Positions 34,346 through 43,131 of a DNA stretch of 64,000 nucleotides are shown here, piece by piece. Both the position numbers and the translations under genes were made by a program. The stretch covers positions 266,792 to 330,791 of the forward strand of contig NZ_JANIPJ010000005.1 of the NCBI RefSeq assembly GCF_024623455.1, given 5' to 3'. The notes beneath the pieces are model-generated. The model saw only the letters and a program-made list of their open reading frames with translations, searched no databases and was not told where the DNA came from. The stretch comes from Paenibacillus soyae. Lineage in GTDB: Bacteria; Bacillota; Bacilli; Paenibacillales; Paenibacillaceae. Position 1 is the stretch's first letter, and each line of letters opens with the position of its first letter.

Positions 34346-35806
34346 ATGGAGGGAACGGCTTTGAGAAAAGCTACACACGTCATCGGAAAATTCGCAGCCT
34401 TGCTGCTGCTGCCTATGCTTGCATATATCGCGCTTCCGTTCACTCCCTACGACGCTAGAGTTTATGAGCCGGAAGGCCACTTCTACATCGTCAGCCTCGT
34501 CTCCGCCATTGCGCTGGGGGTTGCCGCAGCCGTCGGGATCGTGGCTACGCAGGCGCGCAACATTAAGGTCAGCTTTCTGTCTTTGTCATACGTTTCGCTT
34601 GCGGCCATGTTCATCCTGCACGGGATTTCCACACCCGGCTTCCTTACGGATCATTCGGCCATTTCGGGCAATGTGGCCCAGCTAAGCGTGCTGCTGTCGG
34701 CGTTCTGGCTCTGGCTCTGCTCGGTCTCAGGCGACAGGAGGCTCGTCAGATGGCTGGCCGGCAGGCAGAAGCTGCTGCTGCCCGTATGGACCTGCGGATT
34801 GGCAGCCTTCGGTTTGTATCTGTGGTTATATCCCGACTTTGTTTATATCATGGGCTTGAAGGGCGACGTCGGCAAATGGGTGACGACGGCCATGATATTA
34901 ATCATGAACGCCTGGTCGATCTACCGGAATATGCAGACTTATCTGGTGTCGCGATTCCCGCTGCAGCTCGCGATCGTCTACAGCACGGGCTGGATGTTCA
35001 TCGCGCAGATCATTATGGTAACGGGCAAGGTCTGGATGATCAGCTGGTGGCTTTATCATTATTTGCTTCTCGCTTCCGTCATCGTGATGGCGGGGGGAAT
35101 CGTTCGGGAATATTTGAGCAGCGGCTCTCTGAGCGAATCCATTAAGCTCCTGTTCCGCGCCAAGCCGCAGGATTGGATCAACTCGTACATATCGCCGAGC
35201 GTGCGGCATCTTGTGCTGGCTACGGAAGCCAAGGATTCCTATACGGCGGGACATAATTACCGCGTTGCTCTGTACGCTCTCAAGCTTGGCGAGGAAATGG
35301 GACTATCATCCTCGCAGCTGCGCGCGATCGCGCAAGGAGGACTGGTCCACGACGTCGGCAAGCTGTATATCCCGGACGGCATCCTGAACAAGCCCGGGAA
35401 GCTGACGGACGAGGAGCGTTCCGTCATCGAAGCCCATCCGGTATCGGGCTTCGACGTATGCAAACGGCTGGGCTTCATGACGGAAGAGCTGGCGGTCATT
35501 CGTTCTCACCACGAGCGTTGGAACGGAAGCGGTTACCCGGACGGACTGTCCGGCGAATCCATCCCGCTGGTCGCGCGCATTACGGCCGTCGCCGACGTAT
35601 ACGATGCGCTTACTTCCTCGCGCTCTTACCGCTCCGCGATGTCCCATGAGGAAGCCATGCAGATTTTAATCAAGGAAAGCGGCAAGCATTTCGATCCAAG
35701 ATGCATCAGCGCTTGGGAGAAGCTTGTGACCGACCAGCGGCAGTTTTTCCAGGAGACGCTGCAGACGAGTCCTCATCTGAGACTGGAGCCTAAGCTGGCG
35801 CGTTAA
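34346..35806 (+). CDS. membrane HD-GYP domain phosphohydrolase
   Basis: This 486-residue protein has ATG at 34346; a TTG at 34361 with GGAGGG is an alternative. About seven to eight membrane helices fill residues 15-255. The C-terminal half is an HD-GYP domain: GHNYRVALYA with the first His near 304, HDVGK near 335, HPVSGFDV, then HHERWNGSGYPDGL near 388 and RITAVADVYDAL. HD-GYP enzymes hydrolyse cyclic di-GMP. The residue before Gly in the usual WDGxGYP is Asn here. It sits between a GGDEF-EAL gene and a hybrid kinase gene with short gaps, which suggests a joint operon. Confidence 0.9.
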   Translation: MEGTALRKATHVIGKFAALLLLPMLAYIALPFTPYDARVYEPEGHFYIVSLVSAIALGVAAAVGIVATQARNIKVSFLSLSYVSLAAMFILHGISTPGFLTDHSAISGNVAQLSVLLSAFWLWLCSVSGDRRLVRWLAGRQKLLLPVWTCGLAAFGLYLWLYPDFVYIMGLKGDVGKWVTTAMILIMNAWSIYRNMQTYLVSRFPLQLAIVYSTGWMFIAQIIMVTGKVWMISWWLYHYLLLASVIVMAGGIVREYLSSGSLSESIKLLFRAKPQDWINSYISPSVRHLVLATEAKDSYTAGHNYRVALYALKLGEEMGLSSSQLRAIAQGGLVHDVGKLYIPDGILNKPGKLTDEERSVIEAHPVSGFDVCKRLGFMTEELAVIRSHHERWNGSGYPDGLSGESIPLVARITAVADVYDALTSSRSYRSAMSHEEAMQILIKESGKHFDPRCISAWEKLVTDQRQFFQETLQTSPHLRLEPKLAR

Positions 35807-35838
35807 ATTTATGATGTTCACGCAGGAGGAAATGGCGA

Positions 35839-38800
35839 ATGAATAAGATGTCGCTTCGCACCAAAGGCTTGATATTCATCTTCTTAATCTCGTTTATTCC
35901 CCTTCTGCTGGCCGGTGTCGGCAATTATTCCGCCGTCAAGGAAGCGATGCTGCAATCGGAGATCGAGAAGCTCGGCGGCATGCAGTCGAGCCAGGCGGAC
36001 AATATATCCGCCTGGATGGATATACGCCGCGCGGAAGTTCAAGTGATGAGCAGAACGAGCGCGGTCCGGTTCGGCACCAATGAAGAGCGTCTGAATTATT
36101 TTCAGCGGGAGCTCGTTCGCAGCGGGTTTACCTATCACGCACTGGGCTTCGTCGGGCGGGACGGGATCGCGCATAGAAGCGACGGTTCCCCGCGCGATAT
36201 GAGCGACGAGCCGTTTTTTCTGAAGGCGATGCAAGGCGATCTGGTCATAACGGATCCGTACAAACCGGCTTTCTCTCTCGTGGAGCAGGCCTTTATTGTC
36301 GTTCCCGTCTATGGCATCGGCACCGAGATCGAAGGGGTGATCTACGGGACGATTCCGTTCACGGCGTTTAATCGCTTCTTCGATTACGCGGACGACGATT
36401 CGCCCCTTCGCTTCTACAACGACAAGGGCGACATTATCTATACCTCGAATTCTCCCAATATGCCGGGTGCCGAGCTGCGAACGGACGAGGTGCTGAGCAC
36501 GGTCGCGGAGGAAATGATTACCCGGGACCAGGGGCATGCGGAAGTGAAGACGGACTCGGAGAGCTATATGGTCTTCTACGCGAAAGTCAAAGGAACGCCT
36601 TGGCGCATTGCTCTTCAGGAGCCGACCAGTAAGATGGAGGAGATGCTGACCCCGATATTTTGGCGAATTGTCTCGACGATCGCGATCTCGGAGATCGTTA
36701 TAGCCGTCTTTTTCTTCATTTATTTCGAGAGCATCGTGAAGCGGCTGGAGCGGATATTGAAGGTAACGGAGCAAGCGGCGGCGGGGCAGTTCCAGGCGGA
36801 GCATCTGGATACGTCCCATTATGACGAGATCGGCCAGCTCGCTCACTCCGTCAACGGAATGATGGAGCATCTGCAGGAAATGTTCGATCAGCTAGGAGCG
36901 ATTGTGAACCAGAACCAGTACGGCTTCATCGTGCTGGACGACGAATACCGGGTGACGTATTTGAACAAAGCCGCCGAGGAGATGCTCGGCTACAAAACGG
37001 CGGAGCTGGCCGGCCATGCGACGCCTCTCTTATTTATCGATCCCGACGAGATCAGGGCGGAGGCCATTCGTCTGTCGGAGGAGCTCGGCAGAGAGGTGCT
37101 TCCAGGCCTTGCCGTGTTCAAGGAGCTGAGGAACAGCAAGTTTTCCTATGAACGCGAATGGACGTTCATCCACAAGGACGGAACTCGCATTCCTACGCTT
37201 CACAGCTCGAACGGATTGCGAGACCGCAATGGCAAATTTTCCGGGGTTGTGGGAATGGTAAGGGATATATCCGACCGCAAGCACGTGGAGAGGGCGAGGA
37301 ACCGGTTGCTTGATATCGTGGAATCCGCCAAGGATTTGATCGCGTCCGTCGATATGGAGGGCCGAATCATCTATATGAACCGAGCCGGCAAAGAAATGCT
37401 CGGGCTCTGGAACGCGGATGACAGCAATGCGGCCATCGAGAATTACGTGGATCCCCAAATGTACGAGCAGCTGATCAAAGGCGCCGAGCTGGCCCGGGAA
37501 TATGGCTTCTGGGAGAGCGGCGCGCAATTGGTCAAGGCAAACGGGGAGCCTCTGTTCGTCTCCATGGTCGTGGTTGCCCACGTGGATGCCGCGACCGGCG
37601 ACATGTTCTTCTCCAGCATCGCCAGGGATATATCCGAGCAGAAGCTAGTGCAGGAAGAGCTTGTCCGGGCGACGCTGGAGGCGGAGGAGGCCAACAAGGC
37701 TAAGAGCCGATTCCTCGCGCTGATGAGCCACGAAATTCGTACGCCGCTGAACGGCATTATCGGGCTGACTCAGCTGCTGCGCAAGACGGAGCTTTCGTCC
37801 TTGCAGAAGGATTATTTGAACAAAATGAACATGTCCTCGGAATCGCTCCTACGCATCATTAACGATGTGCTGGATTTCTCGAAGATCGAAGCGGACAAAA
37901 TCGAGGTGGAGCAGCGGCCGTTCAGTCTGGAAGAGCTTCTGCACCGTCTGTCGAACGGTCTCAGCTTCTTCTTGGGCGGCAAGGAGCAGTTCGAATTCAT
38001 GATCAAGACGCCGGATAAGCTGCCTGCACTTGTCAAGGGGGATTCGCTCCGGCTGGAGCAGGTGCTGCTTAATCTCTGCATGAACGCGATCAAATTCACT
38101 TCGCAGGGCATGGTGAAGCTGGAGCTCGATATCATCGAGGAAACAGAGGAAACGGTTTACTTAAGCTTCATCGTCGCGGACACGGGCATCGGGATGAGCC
38201 AGGAGGTCGTCGAGAAGCTGTTCAAGCCGTTCACGCAGGCAGACAGCTCGACCACTCGCAAATTCGGCGGAACGGGGCTCGGTCTCGTCATCTCCCAGAG
38301 CCTGGTCGAGCTGATGGGCGGCAAGCTGCAAGTGAGCAGCAGGGAAGGCGGGGGCAGCCGCTTCTACTTCACGCTTCCGCTGCCCGTCGCGGAGCAGGGC
38401 GACGAGCTTAAGGTCAGCCCGTTCGGCTCATCCTGGACGATTTGGGTCGTCGAGGACGACCAGAAGATGCGGGATCACTGGAGCTATATGTTCGAGTCGA
38501 TCGGCTTGTCCGTCGTCGCGTTCGACAGCTGGCATGAGGCTCTTGAGAGGCTGAAGCGGGCAGGCAAAGGCATGCTGCCGCAGCTCCTGCTCATGGACAT
38601 GGAGATGCCGGATATGTATGGGACTGAGACATGGAACGAGTTCCGGACGGAAGCGGAGAAAGCCGGTGCACGAATCATCGCCTTGACCACAACGTTCGGC
38701 AGAGACGAGCTGCAGAAGCTGTCGCCGGAAGAGAGGCCGATCGCGATTTTGACAAAGCCGGCTACGCGAGGCGCCATCATTCGGGTGCTTGGAGAAGCGT

Positions 38801-39699
38801 TCCGGAATTTGTCGGCTGACCGGCAGAGGAAGAAACAGCGGGATAAGGAGCCGGCCGGGCAAGAAGCGAGGGGGTTAAATGTTAGAATTCTGTTAGCGGA
38901 AGACAACAAAATTAACCAATTGGTCGCGATGGAAATGCTTCAAAACAACGGATATGAGGTCGGTCTTGCCGTGAACGGCGAAGAAGCGCTGCAAATGCTG
39001 GAGAATGAGCCGTGGGATTTGGTGCTGATGGATATTCACATGCCCGTCATGGATGGCACCGAGGCTGTTCGCCATATTCGGTCTCGGACGTTATACGACG
39101 CCATTCCGATCATAGCGGTAACGGCCAACGTCGTAAAGAAGGACCATGATCATTATTTGGAATTAGGCATGAATGACGTGCTGACGAAACCGCTGTCGGA
39201 GGAACGGCTGCTCGAGAAGCTTGACTTCTGGCTGGGCGAGAAGCGGCAGCTCACGGACCAGGATAGCCATAAGACGAAAATGGACAACGATCGGGAGCTC
39301 CGGCAATTCGCCAAGAAGCCGTTAGCCCAGCTGCCTCCCGTGGCCGGCATGGATATCGAGAGCGCGCTGGAGAGGGTGAACGGCAAATCGCAAATTCTCG
39401 TTCACATGATGGATCAATTCCGGCTCGATTATGCCGACTTCATGGATCGTCTCCGGATGATGCTGAAGCAAGGGGATAAGGATACGGCCCTGCGCATGCT
39501 TCATACGCTCAAGGGGGCATCCGGCTACCTGTCAGCTGCCGAATTAACCTTGGCGGCCATCCAGGTAAGCGAGCATCTGAAGCAAGACGAGGCAGACTGG
39601 AAGGCGGTCCAGTTAGCCATCGCGCATCTCGAGAAGGAGCTGGCGACCTTGCTGGCGGGAATCGAGGCGGCTCGGCAAAAGTTCGACAATAAAATCTAA
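35839..39699 (+). CDS. hybrid sensor histidine kinase (dCache-HAMP-PAS-PAS-HisKA-HATPase-REC-REC-Hpt)
   Basis: This 1286-residue protein has ATG at 35839 behind AGGAGG. A membrane helix at about 9-29 and another at about 275-295 bracket an extracellular dCache sensor. A HAMP region, two PAS domains (about 355-470 and 483-605), HisKA with phospho-His in LMSHEIRTPLNGIIGL (about 632), and an ATPase domain (NLCMNAIKF, DTGIGM, GGTGLGL) follow. Two receiver domains (Asp in LLLMDMEMPD and LVLMDIHMPVMDG) and a C-terminal Hpt domain (LHTLKGASGYL) end the chain. All phosphorelay residues appear present. An OmpR-type regulator gene lies 102 bases downstream. Confidence 0.92.
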   Translation: MNKMSLRTKGLIFIFLISFIPLLLAGVGNYSAVKEAMLQSEIEKLGGMQSSQADNISAWMDIRRAEVQVMSRTSAVRFGTNEERLNYFQRELVRSGFTYHALGFVGRDGIAHRSDGSPRDMSDEPFFLKAMQGDLVITDPYKPAFSLVEQAFIVVPVYGIGTEIEGVIYGTIPFTAFNRFFDYADDDSPLRFYNDKGDIIYTSNSPNMPGAELRTDEVLSTVAEEMITRDQGHAEVKTDSESYMVFYAKVKGTPWRIALQEPTSKMEEMLTPIFWRIVSTIAISEIVIAVFFFIYFESIVKRLERILKVTEQAAAGQFQAEHLDTSHYDEIGQLAHSVNGMMEHLQEMFDQLGAIVNQNQYGFIVLDDEYRVTYLNKAAEEMLGYKTAELAGHATPLLFIDPDEIRAEAIRLSEELGREVLPGLAVFKELRNSKFSYEREWTFIHKDGTRIPTLHSSNGLRDRNGKFSGVVGMVRDISDRKHVERARNRLLDIVESAKDLIASVDMEGRIIYMNRAGKEMLGLWNADDSNAAIENYVDPQMYEQLIKGAELAREYGFWESGAQLVKANGEPLFVSMVVVAHVDAATGDMFFSSIARDISEQKLVQEELVRATLEAEEANKAKSRFLALMSHEIRTPLNGIIGLTQLLRKTELSSLQKDYLNKMNMSSESLLRIINDVLDFSKIEADKIEVEQRPFSLEELLHRLSNGLSFFLGGKEQFEFMIKTPDKLPALVKGDSLRLEQVLLNLCMNAIKFTSQGMVKLELDIIEETEETVYLSFIVADTGIGMSQEVVEKLFKPFTQADSSTTRKFGGTGLGLVISQSLVELMGGKLQVSSREGGGSRFYFTLPLPVAEQGDELKVSPFGSSWTIWVVEDDQKMRDHWSYMFESIGLSVVAFDSWHEALERLKRAGKGMLPQLLLMDMEMPDMYGTETWNEFRTEAEKAGARIIALTTTFGRDELQKLSPEERPIAILTKPATRGAIIRVLGEAFRNLSADRQRKKQRDKEPAGQEARGLNVRILLAEDNKINQLVAMEMLQNNGYEVGLAVNGEEALQMLENEPWDLVLMDIHMPVMDGTEAVRHIRSRTLYDAIPIIAVTANVVKKDHDHYLELGMNDVLTKPLSEERLLEKLDFWLGEKRQLTDQDSHKTKMDNDRELRQFAKKPLAQLPPVAGMDIESALERVNGKSQILVHMMDQFRLDYADFMDRLRMMLKQGDKDTALRMLHTLKGASGYLSAAELTLAAIQVSEHLKQDEADWKAVQLAIAHLEKELATLLAGIEAARQKFDNKI

Positions 39700-39712
39700 C
39701 AATTTTCTAACA
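39696..39712 (+). promoter_or_regulatory. CTAACA direct repeat upstream of the OmpR-type regulator
   Basis: CTAACA occurs at 39696-39701 and 39707-39712, an 11-base period like the Pho boxes of OmpR-family regulators. It lies directly upstream of the -35 element. Related hexamers occur at 40598-40623. Confidence 0.45.
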
Positions 39713-39717
39713 TTCGG

Positions 39718-39746
39718 TTGTCCCTGGGGTATCCGTGTTGTATAGT
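39718..39746 (+). promoter_or_regulatory. promoter of the OmpR-type regulator gene
   Basis: TTGTCC (39718-39723) and TATAGT (39741-39746) are 17 bases apart, 56 bases before the start codon. Confidence 0.6.
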
Positions 39747-39801
39747 AAAGGTACTATTTAAATGATCGACAGGAATCTTCAATTCTTAAAGGGTGACGCC
39801 G

Positions 39802-40521
39802 ATGTATAAAGTTTTGGTTATTGAAGATGACGTCATGATGAGCAATATGCTGTCGATGTATCTAACGGAAGAAGGATACTCGGTGAAACAGGCTTATCGC
39901 GGAGATGAAGGGCTTCAGCTGGCTGGGGAATTCCAGCCGCATCTCATCCTTCTCGACCTGATGCTGCCCGATATGGGCGGTCTCGAGGTGTGCGCCCAGA
40001 TTCGCAGCGTCTCTTCTGTGCCGATTATGATTTTATCAATGAAGAGTGAAGTGTCCGACCGCGTCCAAGCGCTCAAGACGGGGGCCGATGATTATTTATG
40101 CAAGCCTTTCAGCATGCATGAATTAACGGCCAGGGTAGAGGCGCTTATTCGGAGATCCCATAAAGTACAGTCCGATGCCGCTATGCAGACGGCCGCGGCG
40201 GCTGCGCCCGCAGAGGATGGAGAAGGCATTCAACTCGATATCGAGAGACGATTGCTGCTGGTGCGCGGACAATTCGTGGAGACGACCTTCTCGGAGTACG
40301 AGCTCATGAAGCTGTTCCTTACGCATCCGGGCAAGGTTTTCAGCCGGGAGGAATTGATTAACGCCATTCGGGGGTTCGACTCGTTCGTAACGGATCGCGC
40401 CATCGACGTTCATATCGTCAATCTTAGGAAGAAGATTGAACAGAATCCGAAGGAGCCGAAGCTGATCCGCACCGTATGGGGATTTGGCTACAAATACACG
40501 GCTATGACGACGGTAACGTAA
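39802..40521 (+). CDS. OmpR/PhoB-family response regulator
   Basis: The start is ATG 39802 (MYKVLVIEDD) with AAAGGGTG upstream; a GTG nine bases earlier overlaps that site. The 239 residues hold a receiver domain (acidic pair in IEDD, phospho-Asp in LILLDLMLPDMGG near 51, Lys of CKPFS near 100). A winged-helix DNA-binding domain (VFSREELINAIRGFDSF, then RTVWGFGYKY) follows. It probably takes phosphate from the upstream hybrid kinase or another kinase. Promoters before it and before the next gene carry TAACA-type repeats, possible binding sites. Confidence 0.93.
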   Translation: MYKVLVIEDDVMMSNMLSMYLTEEGYSVKQAYRGDEGLQLAGEFQPHLILLDLMLPDMGGLEVCAQIRSVSSVPIMILSMKSEVSDRVQALKTGADDYLCKPFSMHELTARVEALIRRSHKVQSDAAMQTAAAAAPAEDGEGIQLDIERRLLLVRGQFVETTFSEYELMKLFLTHPGKVFSREELINAIRGFDSFVTDRAIDVHIVNLRKKIEQNPKEPKLIRTVWGFGYKYTAMTTVT

Positions 40522-40542
40522 CGAATATTCATTATAAGTCAA

Positions 40543-40577
40543 AGGTGTTTCGTCCAAGCGGCGAAGCGCCTTTTTTT
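40543..40577 (+). terminator. terminator after the OmpR-type regulator
   Basis: AGGTGTTTCG pairs with CGAAGCGCCT (G-U pairs included), followed by seven T residues. Confidence 0.8.
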
Positions 40578-40597
40578 AATGCGGGCGGGTACGCTTC

Positions 40598-40623
40598 TTA
40601 ACACTTCTAACATCCATCTAAAA
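40598..40623 (+). promoter_or_regulatory. TTAACA/CTAACA/CTAAAA repeats upstream of the degenerate GGDEF-EAL gene
   Basis: Three hexamers, TTAACA (40598), CTAACA (40607) and CTAAAA (40618), resemble the pair before the response regulator. Their spacing is 9 and 11 bases. Confidence 0.4.
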
Positions 40624-40712
40624 TTCGTTCCGGCACTTTCCTAATAATTGTGTGGCACGATGTCTATAAGACGAAAGAACGGAAAACAACGGAGTGCGAG
40701 GGAGTGTTAGGC

Positions 40713-42002
40713 ATGGCGGAATCCATCGGCTTTCCTGGGCGGCAAGAAGCCATTATGCGGCTGGACATCGCGATCAGCGGGGCGCGCGTATCGGGGAAGC
40801 GATTGTTGGTGGCGCTGGTGAATGTGGATCGTTTCTTCCGGGTTAATGCGGCGAAGGGCACGGATTTCGGCAACCGCGTGCTCGAGACCGTGAGCAAGAG
40901 ACTTTGCGGCAAGACCCTGAAGCATGCGAATGCGACGGTCAGCAAGCTGGAAGGCAATACGTTCCTTGTGATTCTGCATGAGGACGAAGGTGGCCTGCGC
41001 CAAGTCGAGGCCGTCAAATACGCGGTGGAGCAGCCCATCGAAGACGAACGGGCCGAGCTATATTTGACCGCGAGCATCGGGGCCGCCTACTATCCGCAAG
41101 ACGGGCTGACTAGCGAGCAGCTGATCTGCAGGACGGAATCCGCTCTTCATCGGGCCAAGGAGCAGGGGGGCAACCGGGTATTCTTCTACAATCCCGAGGA
41201 TACGGAACGGCAGAACAGGAAGCTGTCGATCGAATGCGGGCTGAGGCCGGCGCTGTACATGCAACAATTCCAGCTCCGCTATCAGCCGATCTATCGCTTG
41301 TCCGATGGCAGGCTAAGAGGCTTCCAAACCTTTATCCGATGGGAGCATCCGGAGCTTGGCGAGCTGGATACGGATGAGTTTCTTCCGATTGCCGAGCAGA
41401 ACGGGCTCATCGTCCCGATCGGCGAATGGATGCTCCGCGAGGCGTGCAGAAGGCTTCAAGCTCTTACGCCATTCGGGCTTCGCGGACTCATGATGTCGGT
41501 TCGGTTATCGGCGCTGCAGCTGGAGGATCCCTCCTTCCCGCATGTCATCCAGACTCTCATTCAGGAACATGGACTGACGCCGGACGCTATCGAGCTCGAG
41601 GTGAGAGAACCCGGGCGGATGCAAGCCTCGGAAACTTGTCTAGCTTCCTTAAGCCGCTTGCGCGCGGCCGGCGTCCGAACCTCTATTGTCGATTTCGGGA
41701 CTGGAGGAGCCTCCTTCCATAACTTAAGCCAGCTGCCGATCCATTGCGTGAGGATCGATCCGTCATTCGTGCGCAGAATCGATCTTCAAGGACCGGAGAA
41801 GCATATCGTCGAAGCGATCGTCGGTCTTGCCCATAAGCTGGGGGTGGAGGTCGTAGCGGATGGCGTTGAATACAAGGAGCAGTATGACATGCTGAAGAGC
41901 TGGGGATGCCATTACGTGCAGGGACATCTGCTGGGTCGCCAGATGGAGCCGGCCATGATGGAAACGGAAGCGCTGAGCAGCGCGGTCTCGAAGGTGAATT
42001 AA
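40713..42002 (+). CDS. cytosolic GGDEF-EAL protein, both signatures degenerate
   Basis: The start is ATG 40713 with GAGGGAG 8 bases upstream, giving 429 residues and no membrane segment. The GGDEF domain has LEGNTF in place of the signature. The EAL domain shows FQTFIRW for EAL, EVREPG for ELTE, VDFGTG for DDFG and ADGVEY for AEGVET. Nearly all metal-binding acids are therefore altered, and catalysis by either domain is unlikely. Such proteins often serve as cyclic di-GMP receptors or as partners of active enzymes. It closes the signalling block and may be controlled by the response regulator just upstream. Confidence 0.88.
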   Translation: MAESIGFPGRQEAIMRLDIAISGARVSGKRLLVALVNVDRFFRVNAAKGTDFGNRVLETVSKRLCGKTLKHANATVSKLEGNTFLVILHEDEGGLRQVEAVKYAVEQPIEDERAELYLTASIGAAYYPQDGLTSEQLICRTESALHRAKEQGGNRVFFYNPEDTERQNRKLSIECGLRPALYMQQFQLRYQPIYRLSDGRLRGFQTFIRWEHPELGELDTDEFLPIAEQNGLIVPIGEWMLREACRRLQALTPFGLRGLMMSVRLSALQLEDPSFPHVIQTLIQEHGLTPDAIELEVREPGRMQASETCLASLSRLRAAGVRTSIVDFGTGGASFHNLSQLPIHCVRIDPSFVRRIDLQGPEKHIVEAIVGLAHKLGVEVVADGVEYKEQYDMLKSWGCHYVQGHLLGRQMEPAMMETEALSSAVSKVN

Positions 42003-42014
42003 TCAATAGGAGCT

Positions 42015-42064
42015 CGTCCGAGCATTCCGATCCGGCTAACGGAGGAAGGCTCGGGCGTTTTTTG
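42015..42064 (+). terminator. terminator after the degenerate GGDEF-EAL gene
   Basis: CGTCCGAGC pairs with GCTCGGGCG, with an inner TTCC/GGAA-type pairing, followed by six T residues. Confidence 0.75.
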
Positions 42065-42089
42065 TTCCGCGAGTCTTGTATGCATATAG

Positions 42090-42125
42090 AAGCAAAGGGC
42101 TGTCCTCGGGGACAGCCCTTTGCTT
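42090..42125. terminator. strong bidirectional hairpin
   Basis: AAGCAAAGGGCTGTCC pairs perfectly over 16 bases with its complement around a TCGG loop. It serves the minus-strand gene at 42138 and backs up the plus-strand terminator. Confidence 0.85.
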
Positions 42126-42137
42126 CGGCCACGTTAT

Positions 42138-42356
42138 TCAGCTGACTTCCAGATATAGCTTTGTTCCGTCGTTATATTGGAAGATGGCGACGTCGCGTAC
42201 CATCTCTACGGATTTGATACGTTTCCACTTTTTCCTGAAATCGAAGTCCAATTCCATTTCATGCAATTTATGACCCAGCAGTTCTACAGATGCTGATTGT
42301 TCGTTAGGGTAATAGACAGGGACGGAACGATTTTTGAAGGTAATGATTCGCATCAT
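42138..42356 (-). CDS. 72-aa hypothetical protein
   Basis: The start is one of two adjacent ATG codons at 42356/42353, behind GGAGG. The product is a small basic protein (MMRIITFKNRSVPVYYP, then DFRKKWKRIKSVEMVRDVAIF). It has no membrane segment and no family I recognise. Its regular ribosome site and downstream terminator support a real gene. Confidence 0.6.
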   Translation of the reverse strand: MMRIITFKNRSVPVYYPNEQSASVELLGHKLHEMELDFDFRKKWKRIKSVEMVRDVAIFQYNDGTKLYLEVS

Positions 42357-42501
42357 AGTACCATGCACCTCCGGTTGCGTTTTTCCCATTATACCTAGAA
42401 CATTTTAGCCTCGTATGAAACTGTCGTCAGGATAATGTTACCTTTGCTAATACATTCCTAATAGTTCACATTCAAATTGTCCAGTTTTCAACACCGAGAA
42501 G

Positions 42502-42577
42502 ATCGGATGAAGCTAGGAACTGAGGAGCGGAGCGTAGCAGCGCTACGTGAGCACCGGAAGTTCCGGCTGAATCCGAT
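42502..42577. repeat. long imperfect inverted repeat (76 bp) in a non-coding gap
   Basis: ATCGGAT, AGC and GGAACT on the left pair with AGTTCC, GCT and ATCCGAT on the right. The apex holds a second hairpin (CGTAGC/GCTACG). Similar flanks CACCGAGAAG and GTCGAGAAGG lie outside both arms. The gap 42390-42627 has no gene. Confidence 0.7.
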
Positions 42578-42627
42578 ATTCGATGTCGAGAAGGCTTCCT
42601 GATATGCTTCGTGATCAAAAGTGGACC

Positions 42628-42981
42628 TTAAGAGCTGCTGTACGCCCATTTCTTTTTGTAGTAGCCGTGTCCGTAATGATGATTGTAACGGTGCGGCGGA
42701 TGTGGCGGGTAATAAGGCTGTTGACCAGTCGGCGGGTAAGGCGGCTGCTGCGGATAAGGCGGCTGCCCCGCGTGCTGGTTCGGGTAATGTCCTTGCGGGT
42801 AGGGCGGCTGACCTTGCGGATAAGGCGGCTGTCCCGGATATTGACCGTGATGCTGATTCGGGTAAGGCGGGTGCTGCGGATAATGAGGCGGCGGGTAATA
42901 GCCTTTCTTGAAGTCGCTGCTGCTCATGAGGTAATGTCCGTATTTGGGTCCCGCAATGGAATGCAAAATGCGTTTAAGCAT
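42628..42981 (-). CDS. Pro/Tyr/Gln-rich repeat protein
   Basis: ATG 42981 has a strong AAAGGAGG site. The 117 residues begin MLKRILHSIAGPKYG, then turn into low-complexity repeats of PPYPQG and PYPNQH type, and end with HHYGHGYYKKKW. There is no signal peptide. Such Tyr/Pro/His-rich chains are common among spore-coat and surface-layer cross-linked proteins of spore formers, which makes coat association plausible but unproven. DNA repeats in the middle may vary in number between strains. Confidence 0.65.
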   Translation of the reverse strand: MLKRILHSIAGPKYGHYLMSSSDFKKGYYPPPHYPQHPPYPNQHHGQYPGQPPYPQGQPPYPQGHYPNQHAGQPPYPQQPPYPPTGQQPYYPPHPPHRYNHHYGHGYYKKKWAYSSS

Positions 42982-43131
42982 AGTTGAAACCTCCTTTGGA
43001 ATGGGTGAAGATGAACGGTGTTAACTATTAATACGTTGTTTGCGGCATGAGGTTTCTCTGCACTCGCCGTATGCCAATAAACTCGACATAGGTCTAGTAC
43101 GGATGTAAGCTAGGATGAGAGGTGATGCGTG

